DNA from: Proteobacteria bacterium UBA6156
GTDB taxonomy: Bacteria > Pseudomonadota > Alphaproteobacteria > UBA2136 > UBA6156
Assembly (NCBI GenBank): GCA_002422365.1
Contig: DIUO01000007.1
Location: 1-37,382, forward strand
Direction: 5' to 3'
Length of the DNA: 37,382 bases
The notes beneath the pieces are model-generated. The model was not told where the DNA came from. It saw only the letters and a program-made list of their open reading frames with translations, and searched no databases. A program made the position numbers and the translations under genes. Positions 1 through 8,203 of the stretch are shown here, piece after piece (the stretch's first letter is position 1; each line of letters starts with the position of its first letter).

Positions 1-2618
1 AGTGGAAGGTGGAGCAGGATTTGCGGGCGGCGGGCCAGAGCAAGCATGACATTAGCAAAACCGAGTTGCGCAAGCGTTGCCGGGAGTATGCCCAGCATTG
101 GGTGGACGTGCAGAAGGCCGACTGGCAGCGCTTTGGTGCCTTTGGTGACTGGGACCACCCCTACCTGACGATGGCGCCCCAGAACGAAGCGGGAATTGTG
201 CGCGAGCTGGGCAAGTTGGTGCAGCGCGGGCTGGTGGAGAAGAATTTGCGCAGCACCCAGTGGAGCTGGGCCGAGGAAACCGCGATGGCGGAGGCTGAGG
301 TTGAGTATAAGGATGTGACGAGTACGGCGGTTTATGTGGCTTGTCCTCTTACAGGAAGCTTTGTTGATTCTGCTAGACCTTATGGAAATGGCGTAAATTA
401 TAATAAGCCAACTGAATTTTTAGTAATTTGGACAACAACTCCATGGACTTTACCTGCCAACCGGGCGATTGCCGTTGCAGAGGGGGTTACTTATGGTTGC
501 TACGAAATTCATGACAAGCGCTACTGGATTGCAAAAGATCTAGTTGCAAGTTTTGCAGGTGCTGTTGGTTATACAGGTGATTTGAATCCTTTGAAGGAGC
601 TTTTTGGCTCCGATATGAAGAATATGACTTACTATCAACCGCTGTATGGGACTGTGCAGCCGGTGGTGGAGGGTTTCCATGTGACCACCGATGCCGGGAC
701 GGGGTTGGTGCATATTGCTCCCGCCCACGGTGCCGAAGACTTTGTGATTGGCAAGCAGTTTGGTTTGGAGCTTACCTGCCCGGTGGATGGGGCGGGTAAG
801 TATGTGGCGGGGACGCCCGCGCTGCCGCTGACCGGGGAGAGCCTTGAGGGTAAGCTGATTTGGCCGATGCAGAAGCTGATTCTGGCGGAGTTGGAGAAGA
901 GTGGGCGGTTGCTGAGTGCCAAGGAGTTTACGCACAGCTACCCGGTGAGCTGGCGGAGCAAGGAAAAGCTGATATTCCGCACCACCGAGCAGTGGTTTGT
1001 GGCGCTGGATAAGCCTGTTAAGGGTTTGATTGCGGAAGAGCCGGAGTTGGCGGTTTCTCTCCGTGATGCGAGCCTGGCGCGGATTTACGGGAAAGATGCC
1101 AAGGGCCATGCGGCGCGCAAGGTGAACTGGGTGCCGGAATATGGCATGAACCGCATTGGCAGCATGATTGAGAACCGTCCGGACTGGTGCATTAGCCGCC
1201 AGCGGGCTTGGGGGGTGCCGATTACGATATTTATGGTGAAGGCGCCAGGCACCAGAAACCAGGCACCTGGGGGTGCAGCCTCTTGTGATGGGGTTGAAGG
1301 TGGTTTGGTGGTTGACCCGGCGGTGTGGGAACATGTGGCCAAGCTGATTGAAGCCGAAACGATTGATGCCTGGGACCGCCGGATTGCCGAGGGCAAGGTG
1401 GCGGAGTTGTTCCCGGCCGGGTGGCTGGACAGCCGAGGCCTGACGGTGGACGATGTGGAGCCGGTGCAGGATATTCTGGACGTGTGGTTTGACAGTGGCA
1501 CCAGCCATGCGCATGTGCTGCGGGCCGAGAGTGGGCCGGGGCAGCGGTTTTACCGTGCCGACGGCAAGCGGCCTGCGGATTTGTATCAGGAAGGTTCTGA
1601 CCAGCACCGGGGGTGGTTCCACTCGGCGTTGCTGACCAGCGTGGCCAACTATGGGGATGCGCCGTATGAGAATGTGGTGACATCGGGCTTTGTGGTGGAT
1701 GGCGAAGGCCGGAAGTTCAGCAAGAGCCTGGGCAACGGGGTGGAGCCGCACCAGCTGATGGACAAGTATGGCATGGATATTATCCGGCTGTGGGTGGCGA
1801 GCAGCGACTACAGCGAGGATATACGCTACAGCCCGCAGATTATGGACACTATGGCCGATGCGTATCGGCGGTTCCGGAATACCTTCCGGTGGCTGCTGGG
1901 CAACCTGAACGGGGTGGACGATGTGGCCGTGGATGTGGCCAACTTGCCGGAGCTGGAGCGCTATATGCTGCACCGCCTGGGCACCGTGCTGGCCGAGGTG
2001 CGCGGGCATTATGATGCGTATCACTTCCATAAGGGCTACCGCGCGCTGTATGAGTTTTGTGGGACGGAGCTGAGTAACTTCTATTTTGATGCCCGCAAGG
2101 ACGTGCTGTATTGCGACGCGCTGAGCAGCCCGACCCGGCAGGCTTGTGTGAGTGTGCTGGTGCAGATTTTTAGGGGATTGGTGACGCACTTGGCACCGCT
2201 GATGCCTTTCACCACCGATGAAGCCTGGCGCTGCCGCTATGGCGAAGGGGCTTGCGTGCACTTGGAGCGGTATCAGGTGGTGCCTGAGGTGGAGGTGGAG
2301 GAGAGTATTTGGAAGTCTCTCTTAGATGTGCGTGATGCGGTAAATGGTGAACTGGAAAAATTACGCGCCGCAGGTGGTATTGGCGCCAACAGTGAAGCCG
2401 ATGTTACGCTTGTGGATGTGGGAGCTCAGGCTGAGATTATCCGGGAAGTGTGCGGAGTAAGTCGCGTTCGGTTTGGTGCGGCTGCAGAAGTAGCCAAACA
2501 TGACGGACATAAATGCCCACGGTGTTGGCGGTATTATGACGCGCTTGAGGAAACCGGGTTATGCTTGCGCTGTGACGTGGCTGTGGCCGAAACCAATGCA
2601 ACACAGGGAGCAGCCTGA
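1..2618 (+). CDS. ileS: Isoleucyl-tRNA synthetase, 5'-truncated by the window edge
   Basis: This is a class I aminoacyl-tRNA synthetase that charges tRNA-Ile in the cytoplasm. The open frame runs in from the left edge (first full codon at base 3, reading W-K-V-E-Q-D-L-R), so the N-terminal HIGH half of the catalytic domain is outside the window. About 871 residues remain. The editing-domain stretch TTTPWTLPANRA is visible near base 440, and the second class I signature occurs as KFSKS at 1713-1727. The C-terminus carries a zinc ribbon, Cys-x2-Cys (2514, 2523) then Cys-x8-less spacing to Cys-x2-Cys (2562, 2571), typical of bacterial IleS. Two oddities are visible: a short heptamer repeat lies in frame at 1245-1272, and bases 301-660 are much more AT-rich (about 42% GC by hand count) than their flanks (62% or more). 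The stop is followed 2 nt later by the next gene. The identification is secure. Confidence 0.97.
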   Translation, partial: WKVEQDLRAAGQSKHDISKTELRKRCREYAQHWVDVQKADWQRFGAFGDWDHPYLTMAPQNEAGIVRELGKLVQRGLVEKNLRSTQWSWAEETAMAEAEVEYKDVTSTAVYVACPLTGSFVDSARPYGNGVNYNKPTEFLVIWTTTPWTLPANRAIAVAEGVTYGCYEIHDKRYWIAKDLVASFAGAVGYTGDLNPLKELFGSDMKNMTYYQPLYGTVQPVVEGFHVTTDAGTGLVHIAPAHGAEDFVIGKQFGLELTCPVDGAGKYVAGTPALPLTGESLEGKLIWPMQKLILAELEKSGRLLSAKEFTHSYPVSWRSKEKLIFRTTEQWFVALDKPVKGLIAEEPELAVSLRDASLARIYGKDAKGHAARKVNWVPEYGMNRIGSMIENRPDWCISRQRAWGVPITIFMVKAPGTRNQAPGGAASCDGVEGGLVVDPAVWEHVAKLIEAETIDAWDRRIAEGKVAELFPAGWLDSRGLTVDDVEPVQDILDVWFDSGTSHAHVLRAESGPGQRFYRADGKRPADLYQEGSDQHRGWFHSALLTSVANYGDAPYENVVTSGFVVDGEGRKFSKSLGNGVEPHQLMDKYGMDIIRLWVASSDYSEDIRYSPQIMDTMADAYRRFRNTFRWLLGNLNGVDDVAVDVANLPELERYMLHRLGTVLAEVRGHYDAYHFHKGYRALYEFCGTELSNFYFDARKDVLYCDALSSPTRQACVSVLVQIFRGLVTHLAPLMPFTTDEAWRCRYGEGACVHLERYQVVPEVEVEESIWKSLLDVRDAVNGELEKLRAAGGIGANSEADVTLVDVGAQAEIIREVCGVSRVRFGAAAEVAKHDGHKCPRCWRYYDALEETGLCLRCDVAVAETNATQGAA
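1245..1272. repeat. Heptamer repeat array inside ileS (4 units)
   Basis: Four consecutive 7-nt units read CCAGGCA, CCAGAAA, CCAGGCA and CCTGGGG. They fall in frame within ileS, after the segment encoding W-G-V-P-I, and encode part of a Pro/Gly/Ala-rich stretch (A-P-G-T-R-N-Q-A-P-G-G-A). The same period occurs in intergenic arrays elsewhere in this window (13162, 24817, 29713). Confidence 0.6.
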
Positions 2619-2620
2619 TT

Positions 2621-3328
2621 TTGGCGCCGGAGATTGAGACGAAGGAAGTTTTCTTGCCCGCGCGCGTGCTGGAAATGTGCCTGAAAAACTGGGAAGACGC
2701 CGAAGACGCCGCGCTGGCGCGTGCGGTGGGCGAAGCGATGGAACATGCCTATTGGCACTGGCGCTGGATTATGGCGGTGCGGCAGAAAAAATGCCGCCTG
2801 GTGGTGGTGCAGGTGCGCGACGCGCGCGGCGAAGAGATGATGCCGCATTACCAGATTGGGGAGTTGTTCACGTTAAGTGGCTGGCACCCGGAGCGCGCCG
2901 TGGCCGAAGCCCAGACCGAGCTTGCCGAGAGTGGCGACGGACTGACCTTTGACCTGCCGGTAGACCCGGAAATGATGGCCGAATGGGGCGATCTTGCCCG
3001 CGCCTTTGACCTGGACGCCGACACCGCGCTGGAGCTGCTGGGCTGCGCGATGGTGCTGCTGGATAATGCCCATGATGCCTATGTGGATGAGCTTGGTGAT
3101 AATTTTTATGTGGCGACACGCGGCATGGAACGCGACCTGGACGCGCTGATTGACGATGAATATGGCCGCTGGAGCGCCGAAACCATGCAGGTGGTGGACA
3201 AGACCGCAACGGTGGGGATGGCGCAGATTTTCCCGGAAGTGCCGGAGGGAATGACGACGCCGGTGCCAGTGGTGTATTTGCCGGAAATTATTGAGGAAGC
3301 CGAAGATGAGGAGGCACGTGATGCGTAG
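2621..3328 (+). CDS. Conserved-context hypothetical acidic protein between ileS and lspA
   Basis: I do not recognise this protein. It has about 235 residues and is strongly acidic, without a signal peptide, membrane span or known catalytic motif. It is rich in Asp/Glu, with an all-acidic tail (E-E-A-E-D-E-E-A-R-D-A). It is likely translated by coupling: the frame opens with a TTG 2 nt after the ileS stop, with GGGAG 11 nt upstream. An ATG at 2675 (M-C-L-K-N-W) is the alternative start and would remove 18 residues. Its last 8 bases overlap the start of lspA, whose ribosome binding site lies inside this gene, so it is almost certainly co-transcribed with ileS and lspA. Coding potential is supported by the tight packing on both sides. 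The function is unknown. Confidence 0.75.
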   Translation: MAPEIETKEVFLPARVLEMCLKNWEDAEDAALARAVGEAMEHAYWHWRWIMAVRQKKCRLVVVQVRDARGEEMMPHYQIGELFTLSGWHPERAVAEAQTELAESGDGLTFDLPVDPEMMAEWGDLARAFDLDADTALELLGCAMVLLDNAHDAYVDELGDNFYVATRGMERDLDALIDDEYGRWSAETMQVVDKTATVGMAQIFPEVPEGMTTPVPVVYLPEIIEEAEDEEARDA

Positions 3329-3809
3329 CAAGGTTACGGGTTATGTGGCCACCCGGCGGCTGGGGCTGCTGGTGGCGGCCACGGCGCTGCTGCTGGACTG
3401 GGCCAGCAAAGCCTGGGCGTTGGCGGCGCAGGCCGCGGGCACGCTGCCGCTGTGGCTGGTGGAAGGGGAGTTGGGCGCGCGGTTTGCGTGGAACCGGGGG
3501 ATGAGCTTTAGCCTTCTGGACGATGTGGCCTGGGCGCCGTGGTTGCTGGGAGCCGCGGGCATTGTGGCGGGCGTGTGGTTTGTGCAGTGGCTGGGCGAAA
3601 GCCGCCGGGCCCTGCACCAATGGGGCCTGGGGCTGCTGATTGGTGGCGCGCTGGGCAACGTGATTGACCGCGTGCAGCATGGCGCGGTGGTGGATTTTAT
3701 CGTGTTGAACCCGGCCGGGCTGTTCCCGTTCACGTTTAATGTGGCCGATGCGGCGATTAGCTTGGGTGTGGTGCTTTTGCTGCTCGACAGCTGGCGGCAA
3801 CGTGCTTAA
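3321..3809 (+). CDS. lspA: Lipoprotein signal peptidase (signal peptidase II)
   Basis: LspA is an inner-membrane aspartyl protease that removes the signal peptide of prolipoproteins after lipidation. The 162-residue product has the usual length and about four membrane spans. The family blocks are present: D-W-A-S-K at residues 26-30, N-R-G-M-S-F-S near 58-64, G-N-V-I-D-R with catalytic Asp116, and F-N-V-A-D-A-A-I with catalytic Asp143. I chose the ATG at 3321 because AGGAGG lies 6 nt upstream. Starts at 3291 and 3306 in the same frame would add a charged extension and overlap the previous gene more. A lipoprotein gene, a natural substrate class, follows immediately. Confidence 0.96.
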   Translation: MRSKVTGYVATRRLGLLVAATALLLDWASKAWALAAQAAGTLPLWLVEGELGARFAWNRGMSFSLLDDVAWAPWLLGAAGIVAGVWFVQWLGESRRALHQWGLGLLIGGALGNVIDRVQHGAVVDFIVLNPAGLFPFTFNVADAAISLGVVLLLLDSWRQRA

Positions 3810-3841
3810 TATCGGCACCGAAAGAAAAGAAGGATTTGAGC

Positions 3842-4285
3842 ATGATGCATTTGGCCCGAACCGGACTGGTGGTAACCGCCCTGCTGCTGGCGGCCTGCGG
3901 CGGCAACGCCGGCAAGCTGATGGGCAAAAGCCTGCCGGATGAAACGCAGGTGATTGACGGCCCGACGCTGGCGCTGCCGCCGCAGTTTGATTTGCGGCCG
4001 CCGCGGGAGTCGGATGACTATGAAAGCCTGCTGCGGGCCCAAAAAACCGTGGAAGCACGTGGGCTGATTACCGGCGTGAGTGCGACGGCGCCCATGGCCG
4101 CAGGCGAGGTGCCGCAGGGCGATGCCTGGCTGTTGCAGCAAACAAGCCAGCAAACGGGCGTGGTGGCCGACCCCAACGTGCGCGAAGAGTTGCGCGAGGT
4201 GAGCCCCGAAGAGTTGGCGGCCGAGGAAAAAGCCCGCAAGGAACAAGGCCTGCTGGGCCGCTGGTTTGGCCGAGGGGGCGAATAA
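3842..4285 (+). CDS. Small lipoprotein, DUF3035-like
   Basis: This is a predicted lipoprotein of 147 residues. The signal sequence ends in the lipobox L-A-A-C with the lipidated Cys at residue 19, followed by a Gly/Asn-rich linker. The mature part contains L-P-D-E-T-Q-V-I-D-G-P-T-L-A-L-P-P-Q-F-D, a pattern I associate with the DUF3035 family that in alphaproteobacteria sits between lspA and M16 peptidases. It ends in a charged helix and a basic/Gly tail. The start at 3842 has AAGGA 7 nt upstream, and a TTG two codons earlier is unlikely. The gene ends 3 nt before the M16 peptidase start, consistent with one operon. The molecular role is unknown. It may be an envelope partner of the peptidase, but that is inference. 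Confidence 0.82.
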   Translation: MMHLARTGLVVTALLLAACGGNAGKLMGKSLPDETQVIDGPTLALPPQFDLRPPRESDDYESLLRAQKTVEARGLITGVSATAPMAAGEVPQGDAWLLQQTSQQTGVVADPNVREELREVSPEELAAEEKARKEQGLLGRWFGRGGE

Positions 4286-4288
4286 CGC

Positions 4289-5692
4289 ATGACGGCACAG
4301 CTGTTGTTGCGCGGCAAGCGGGGCGCCTGGGGCGCCCTGTTGCTGGTTGGGGCGCTGATGGTATGGGAGAAAGGATGGACGATGGATATGGAGCATTTTA
4401 AGCTGGAGAACGGCCTGAACGTGGTGGTGGTGCATGATGGCCGCGCGCCGGTGGTGACGCACAGCATTTGGTACAACGTGGGCAGCATGGATGAACAGGA
4501 AGGGAAAACCGGCCTGGCGCATATGACCGAACACCTGATGTTTAAGGGCACCGAGCGTTACCCGGTGGGCACCATGGATAAAATGGTGCAGCGGAAAGGC
4601 GGCATGATGAACGCGTTCACCAGCTATGATTTTACGGCCTATTACCAGAAAGTGCCGGTGACCGAGCTTGCGCCGATGATGGATATTGAGAGTGACCGGA
4701 TGGAGAATTTGAAACTCTCCGACGAGGTGTTTTTGCCCGAGCGCAAGGTGGTGGCGGAAGAGCGCAAGCTGCGCACCGACAGCGACCCGACCGACCGCTT
4801 TTTTGAGCAGGTGATGCGGCGGCATTATCAACATCATACATATGGTCATCCGATTATCGGGTGGGGGGCGGATATTCAGAATTATACCTTTGGTGACGCG
4901 CTGGATTGGTATGAGCGGCATTACGCCCCCAACAACGCGACACTGATTTTGGCGGGGAATGTGACAGCGGCGGAAGTGAAACCGCTGGTGGAGCAGTATT
5001 ACGGCCGCCTGAAGCGCGAAGACGTGCCTGCGCGGGCCCAGCCGGTGGAGCCGCTGCGCGAGGGCGAGATACGCTTTGTGCGGGTTGACCCGCAGGTGCA
5101 GGTGGTGAGCTGGAACCGGTGGTACCGCACGCCGAGTGCGTTCCAGGGTGTTGCCGGGGCGGAGGTAGTGCCGGGTGAGGCCACCGGACTGTGGGTGCTG
5201 GCGGAGATATTAGGTGGTGGCGCCAGTGCGCGGCTTTACCAGCAATTGGTGATGGAGCAACAGCTGGCCGACAGTGCCAGCGCGAGCTATGACGTGGTGC
5301 GGGTGGGGGAGAGTACGTTCGACATAAGCGTGCAACCGAAAGACGGCGTGCCTGCTGATAAAATTAGCGCGGCAGTGGCGGCGTTGGTAGATGAGTTGAA
5401 GAGCGGGGGCGTGACCGAAGCTGAGCTGGCCCGCGCCAAAGTGAGCCTGAAAGCCGATGAGATTTATGCGCGGGATGATCCGTTCATCAGTGTGTATCGG
5501 TTAGGGATGTGGGTGACAGCAGGCGGCAAGCTGGAGGACTTTAACCGCTGGCAGGACGAGCTGGCGGCGCTGACGGTGGCGGATGTGAACCGGCTGGCGC
5601 AGACGTATTTGACGACCGACACCAGCACGCTGGCGGTGCTGGCGGGCCACACCGCGCAGCTGGGAAGTGTGGCGGTGACCCCGGAACAGTAG
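4289..5692 (+). CDS. M16 family zinc metallopeptidase, catalytic-type subunit
   Basis: This 467-residue protein belongs to the M16 (pitrilysin/processing peptidase) family. The inverted zinc motif HxxEH is intact as H78-M-T-E81-H82, and the third ligand is expected about 76 residues on, in E-E-R (Glu157/158). The N-terminal half contains G-L-N-V-V-V-V-H-D-G-R-A-P-V-V-T-H, typical of the alphaproteobacterial group. The C-terminal half keeps the M16 repeat fold (L-G-G-G-A-S-A-R-L-Y-Q). The chosen start gives a hydrophobic leader (G-A-L-L-L-V-G-A-L-M-V-W) that could export or anchor the protein. A downstream in-frame ATG near 4384, preceded by AAAGGA, would give a leaderless protein. The partner subunit at 8204 lacks HxxEH, so the two probably act together as in other M16 pairs. 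Confidence 0.92.
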   Translation: MTAQLLLRGKRGAWGALLLVGALMVWEKGWTMDMEHFKLENGLNVVVVHDGRAPVVTHSIWYNVGSMDEQEGKTGLAHMTEHLMFKGTERYPVGTMDKMVQRKGGMMNAFTSYDFTAYYQKVPVTELAPMMDIESDRMENLKLSDEVFLPERKVVAEERKLRTDSDPTDRFFEQVMRRHYQHHTYGHPIIGWGADIQNYTFGDALDWYERHYAPNNATLILAGNVTAAEVKPLVEQYYGRLKREDVPARAQPVEPLREGEIRFVRVDPQVQVVSWNRWYRTPSAFQGVAGAEVVPGEATGLWVLAEILGGGASARLYQQLVMEQQLADSASASYDVVRVGESTFDISVQPKDGVPADKISAAVAALVDELKSGGVTEAELARAKVSLKADEIYARDDPFISVYRLGMWVTAGGKLEDFNRWQDELAALTVADVNRLAQTYLTTDTSTLAVLAGHTAQLGSVAVTPEQ

Positions 5693-5750
5693 GTTTTTGA
5701 AGCGGGTGCTGCTACAACCGAAGCGACACTTATGCTGAAAGACCTGCCTG

Positions 5751-6653
5751 ATGGATGACGCCCTGAACCTGCCGCTGCTGACCTGGCCCTGGATGTGGCT
5801 GCTGCTGGCGCTGGCCAGCAGCCTGCTGGCAGCCCACAATGTGGAAATTAACCGCCAGGCGCGGCAGGAAGGCTACCGCCTGAACTTTTGGCGGGCGAGC
5901 ATGACGTCGCTGTTCTGGTTGCCGCTGACGCTGCTTTACCCCTGGCCGACGGATTGGAGTTTTTATGCCGCCGCGTTTTTTTGCGGCGTGGCGATGATTG
6001 TGGGGTTTACCATCCAGAACGACCTGGCCAACAAGCACAATGGCCGCGTTGCTATACTTTACGTGCCGCTGAAGGCGGTGCTGGTGTTTATCATCTGGGC
6101 GATATTGGACCCGGTGGCGCGGGCGCACGTGATTGACAACCCGCTGATAACCTTGGGGGTGGGCGTGTGCCTGACCACGATGGTGGTGGCGCTGGCGGAA
6201 TTTAGGAAAAACGACGTGAGCCTGAGCAGCCTGCGCGCGGTGATGCCGATTGTGCTGCTGTATAGCCTGGGGGATATTTTTACACGCCTGAACCTGCCCG
6301 CCGACAGCTTGCAGGAACGGCTGTTGGTGTTTTTGTTTGTGGTGGCCGCGACAAGCTCGGTAGTGAGTTTGATGATTTACCCCTTCCGCCCCAAGCCGGA
6401 GGTGGCGTTTTATACGCCGAAGCTGGTGAAGAGCGCGTTCCGGGCGTCTCTCGGCCAGATGGGCAACCAGGTGTGCTTTGTGATGGCGCTGGTGCTGGCC
6501 CCCAACCCGGCCTATGCGAGCATGGTGATGATGCTGACACCCGTGTGGCTGCTGGTGTACCACCGCTACGCCGGAGTGAAAGACGACGCCAACCCGATTG
6601 CGGGCACCGTGGTGGTGATGGCGGCGATTATCCTGATGTTTTTGGTGGCCTAG
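5751..6653 (+). CDS. DMT/EamA-like multi-span membrane protein, copy 1
   Basis: This 300-residue, very hydrophobic protein has about 9-10 predicted spans. I place it tentatively near the drug/metabolite transporter (EamA) type. The C-terminal part L-A-L-V-L-A-P-N-P-A-Y-A-S-M-V-M-M-L-T-P recurs almost unchanged in the next gene (L-A-L-A-P-N-P-G-Y-V-G-A-I-T-M-L-S-A), so the two are paralogs made by tandem duplication. The second copy starts on the base after this stop. The ribosome binding site is weak. A tiny frame (ATG 5732, eight codons) precedes it. The substrate is unknown. Its position between two halves of an M16 peptidase pair suggests an envelope role, but that is only context. Confidence 0.8.
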   Translation: MDDALNLPLLTWPWMWLLLALASSLLAAHNVEINRQARQEGYRLNFWRASMTSLFWLPLTLLYPWPTDWSFYAAAFFCGVAMIVGFTIQNDLANKHNGRVAILYVPLKAVLVFIIWAILDPVARAHVIDNPLITLGVGVCLTTMVVALAEFRKNDVSLSSLRAVMPIVLLYSLGDIFTRLNLPADSLQERLLVFLFVVAATSSVVSLMIYPFRPKPEVAFYTPKLVKSAFRASLGQMGNQVCFVMALVLAPNPAYASMVMMLTPVWLLVYHRYAGVKDDANPIAGTVVVMAAIILMFLVA

Positions 6654-7517
6654 ATGGAGCATTTATGGCCCTTGCTGGCGCTGGTGTTCAGTTTGTGCGG
6701 CGCGGTGATTGTGGGGTTTAACCACTATGCCCAGGTGGATGGTGCGAAGTTGGTGGTGCTGCGCTGGTTGGGAGTGGTGCCGCTGGCGGGGATATCGTTT
6801 TTACTGCTGCCCTGGCCAACGGACGTGCTGTTTTATGGGTTAGCGGCGGGAATGGGGCTGGGGTTGGCGCTGGCCGACAAGCTGCTGTTTGACGCCGCAG
6901 CCACCCATGGCGGGCGGCTGACGGCGCTGTATATACCGATGAAAATGCTGCTGGGCTTTGCGGCGTGGGGCATGCTGGCGCCTGCCAGCGTGACCATGCT
7001 GGCGGGCGAGCCTTGGCGCGGGATGTTGGTGCTGGCCGGGTTTGCGGTGTGTGTATATGCGTTTATGCATCTGCGGCGCAACGATGCCAGCAAAGCGGCG
7101 CTGGTGGCGGTGCTGCCGGTGGCGGTGCTGCTGGCCCTGGGCGACGTGGTAGCCAAATATGCGCTGGGTGTGCCGCAAGGCGGGCTGGGCCCGGTGGTGG
7201 GCAGTGCCAGCGCCTTTTTGACCGTGACCACCACGGTGGGCTGTGCGGTGGGGCTGCTGATGGCCGGGCGCTTTGTGCCCACCCGGCGCGAGGTGGTGCT
7301 GAGTGCGCTGTTCGGCGCGATTTTGATGGTCAGCTTGAGCCTGTTTTTAGTGACGTTGGCGCTGGCACCGAACCCGGGTTATGTGGGGGCGATAACGATG
7401 CTTTCGGCTTTGTGGCTGGCGATCCATGGGTATTTTCATCACGGTGAGCGCACCAACTGGTGGAGCGGGCTGCTGCTGGTGGCCGGGGCGGTGCTGGTGG
7501 CGGTGGGTGCGGCTTAG
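6654..7517 (+). CDS. DMT/EamA-like multi-span membrane protein, copy 2
   Basis: This 287-residue membrane protein is a paralog of the preceding gene. Shared marks are Y-I-P-M-K-M-L-L-G-F-A-A-W against Y-V-P-L-K-A-V-L-V-F-I-I-W in copy 1, a mid-protein F-M-H-L-R-R-N-D-A-S against L-A-E-F-R-K-N-D-V-S, and the L-A-P-N-P-x-Y block near the C-terminus. The start codon directly abuts the stop of copy 1 with no spacer, so translation is probably coupled and the stoichiometry may be fixed. This could suit a heterodimer, though I cannot see direct evidence for one. It ends convergently 18 nt from the methyltransferase on the opposite strand. The substrate is unknown. Confidence 0.8.
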   Translation: MEHLWPLLALVFSLCGAVIVGFNHYAQVDGAKLVVLRWLGVVPLAGISFLLLPWPTDVLFYGLAAGMGLGLALADKLLFDAAATHGGRLTALYIPMKMLLGFAAWGMLAPASVTMLAGEPWRGMLVLAGFAVCVYAFMHLRRNDASKAALVAVLPVAVLLALGDVVAKYALGVPQGGLGPVVGSASAFLTVTTTVGCAVGLLMAGRFVPTRREVVLSALFGAILMVSLSLFLVTLALAPNPGYVGAITMLSALWLAIHGYFHHGERTNWWSGLLLVAGAVLVAVGAA

Positions 7518-7535
7518 GCTGGTGTTGAACACGAC

Positions 7536-8156
7536 TTAGGCTTTGCGGATGGCGACCATCAGGCTGGCATAGCGGCTGACGAACCGGCCCAGGCGCGTGG
7601 CATGGCCCGGCCAGGTGCCGACAATATGGAAGCCTTGGCGGGTGAGTTCGGCGAGGAGTTCGGACTCGGTAAAGCGCCCGGGCGGGTGCGGCAGCCATTG
7701 GCGGATGCCGGGCAGATTGAGCAAAGGGGCATAAAACTCCAGCGCATAGAACAGCCCGCCGGGACGGAGCAGGCGGTGGATTTCGGTAACGGCCGTTCGC
7801 CACTTTGGCACGTGGTGCAGGCAGCCGGCGGAGAGCGCGAGATGGAAGCTGTTGGCAGGCAGGGGGATGGATTCGGCGGAGCCCACCAGCAGCCGGGCCG
7901 GGGGCGTGAGGTGGGCGAGGGTGTGTTCGGCGGCGGCGATTTGGCGGGGGTCGAGGTCGAGGCCTGTGAGGCTGGCCGGTTGGGCGTGGCGGGCCAGCCA
8001 GGCCAGGCCACCGCCGTTGCCGCAGCCGATTTCCAGCACATCGGCCTGCGGGGGAAGGGAGGCGAGGCGCTGGAAGAGATGGAACTCGAGAGGCCGTTGC
8101 AGGCGGTTGCGGACGGGGCTGTTGACGTAAAGGCGTTCGAGAAGGCTGAGTTTCAT
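7536..8156 (-). CDS. Class I SAM-dependent methyltransferase
   Basis: This 206-residue protein has a Rossmann-type methyltransferase fold. Motif I is V-L-E-I-G-C-G-N-G-G near residue 40. The acidic end of strand 2 is in L-T-G-L-D-L-D, and the post-I region I-P-L-P-A-N-S-F-H-L-A-L-S-A-G-C-L-H-H-V is typical of the methyltransferase 11 group. A C-terminal L-L-R-P-G-G-L-F-Y segment follows. The acceptor substrate cannot be deduced. It is the only - strand gene in the first 12 kb. It diverges from the second M16 gene with 47 nt between the starts and converges on the membrane-protein pair, so it is an independent transcription unit inserted in an otherwise + strand cluster. Confidence 0.88.
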   Translation of the reverse strand: MKLSLLERLYVNSPVRNRLQRPLEFHLFQRLASLPPQADVLEIGCGNGGGLAWLARHAQPASLTGLDLDPRQIAAAEHTLAHLTPPARLLVGSAESIPLPANSFHLALSAGCLHHVPKWRTAVTEIHRLLRPGGLFYALEFYAPLLNLPGIRQWLPHPPGRFTESELLAELTRQGFHIVGTWPGHATRLGRFVSRYASLMVAIRKA

Positions 8157-8203
8157 TGCATGGGCGACCTTGTTTGCGGTAGGATACGGCCGCAGATTGG
8201 GGG

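Noticed and set aside
540..2261. Long open frame (573 codons) on the - strand opposite ileS
   Set aside because: It is the complement shadow of a certain gene. Its product is rich in His, Arg, Pro and Gln without any motif, typical of GC-rich antisense frames.
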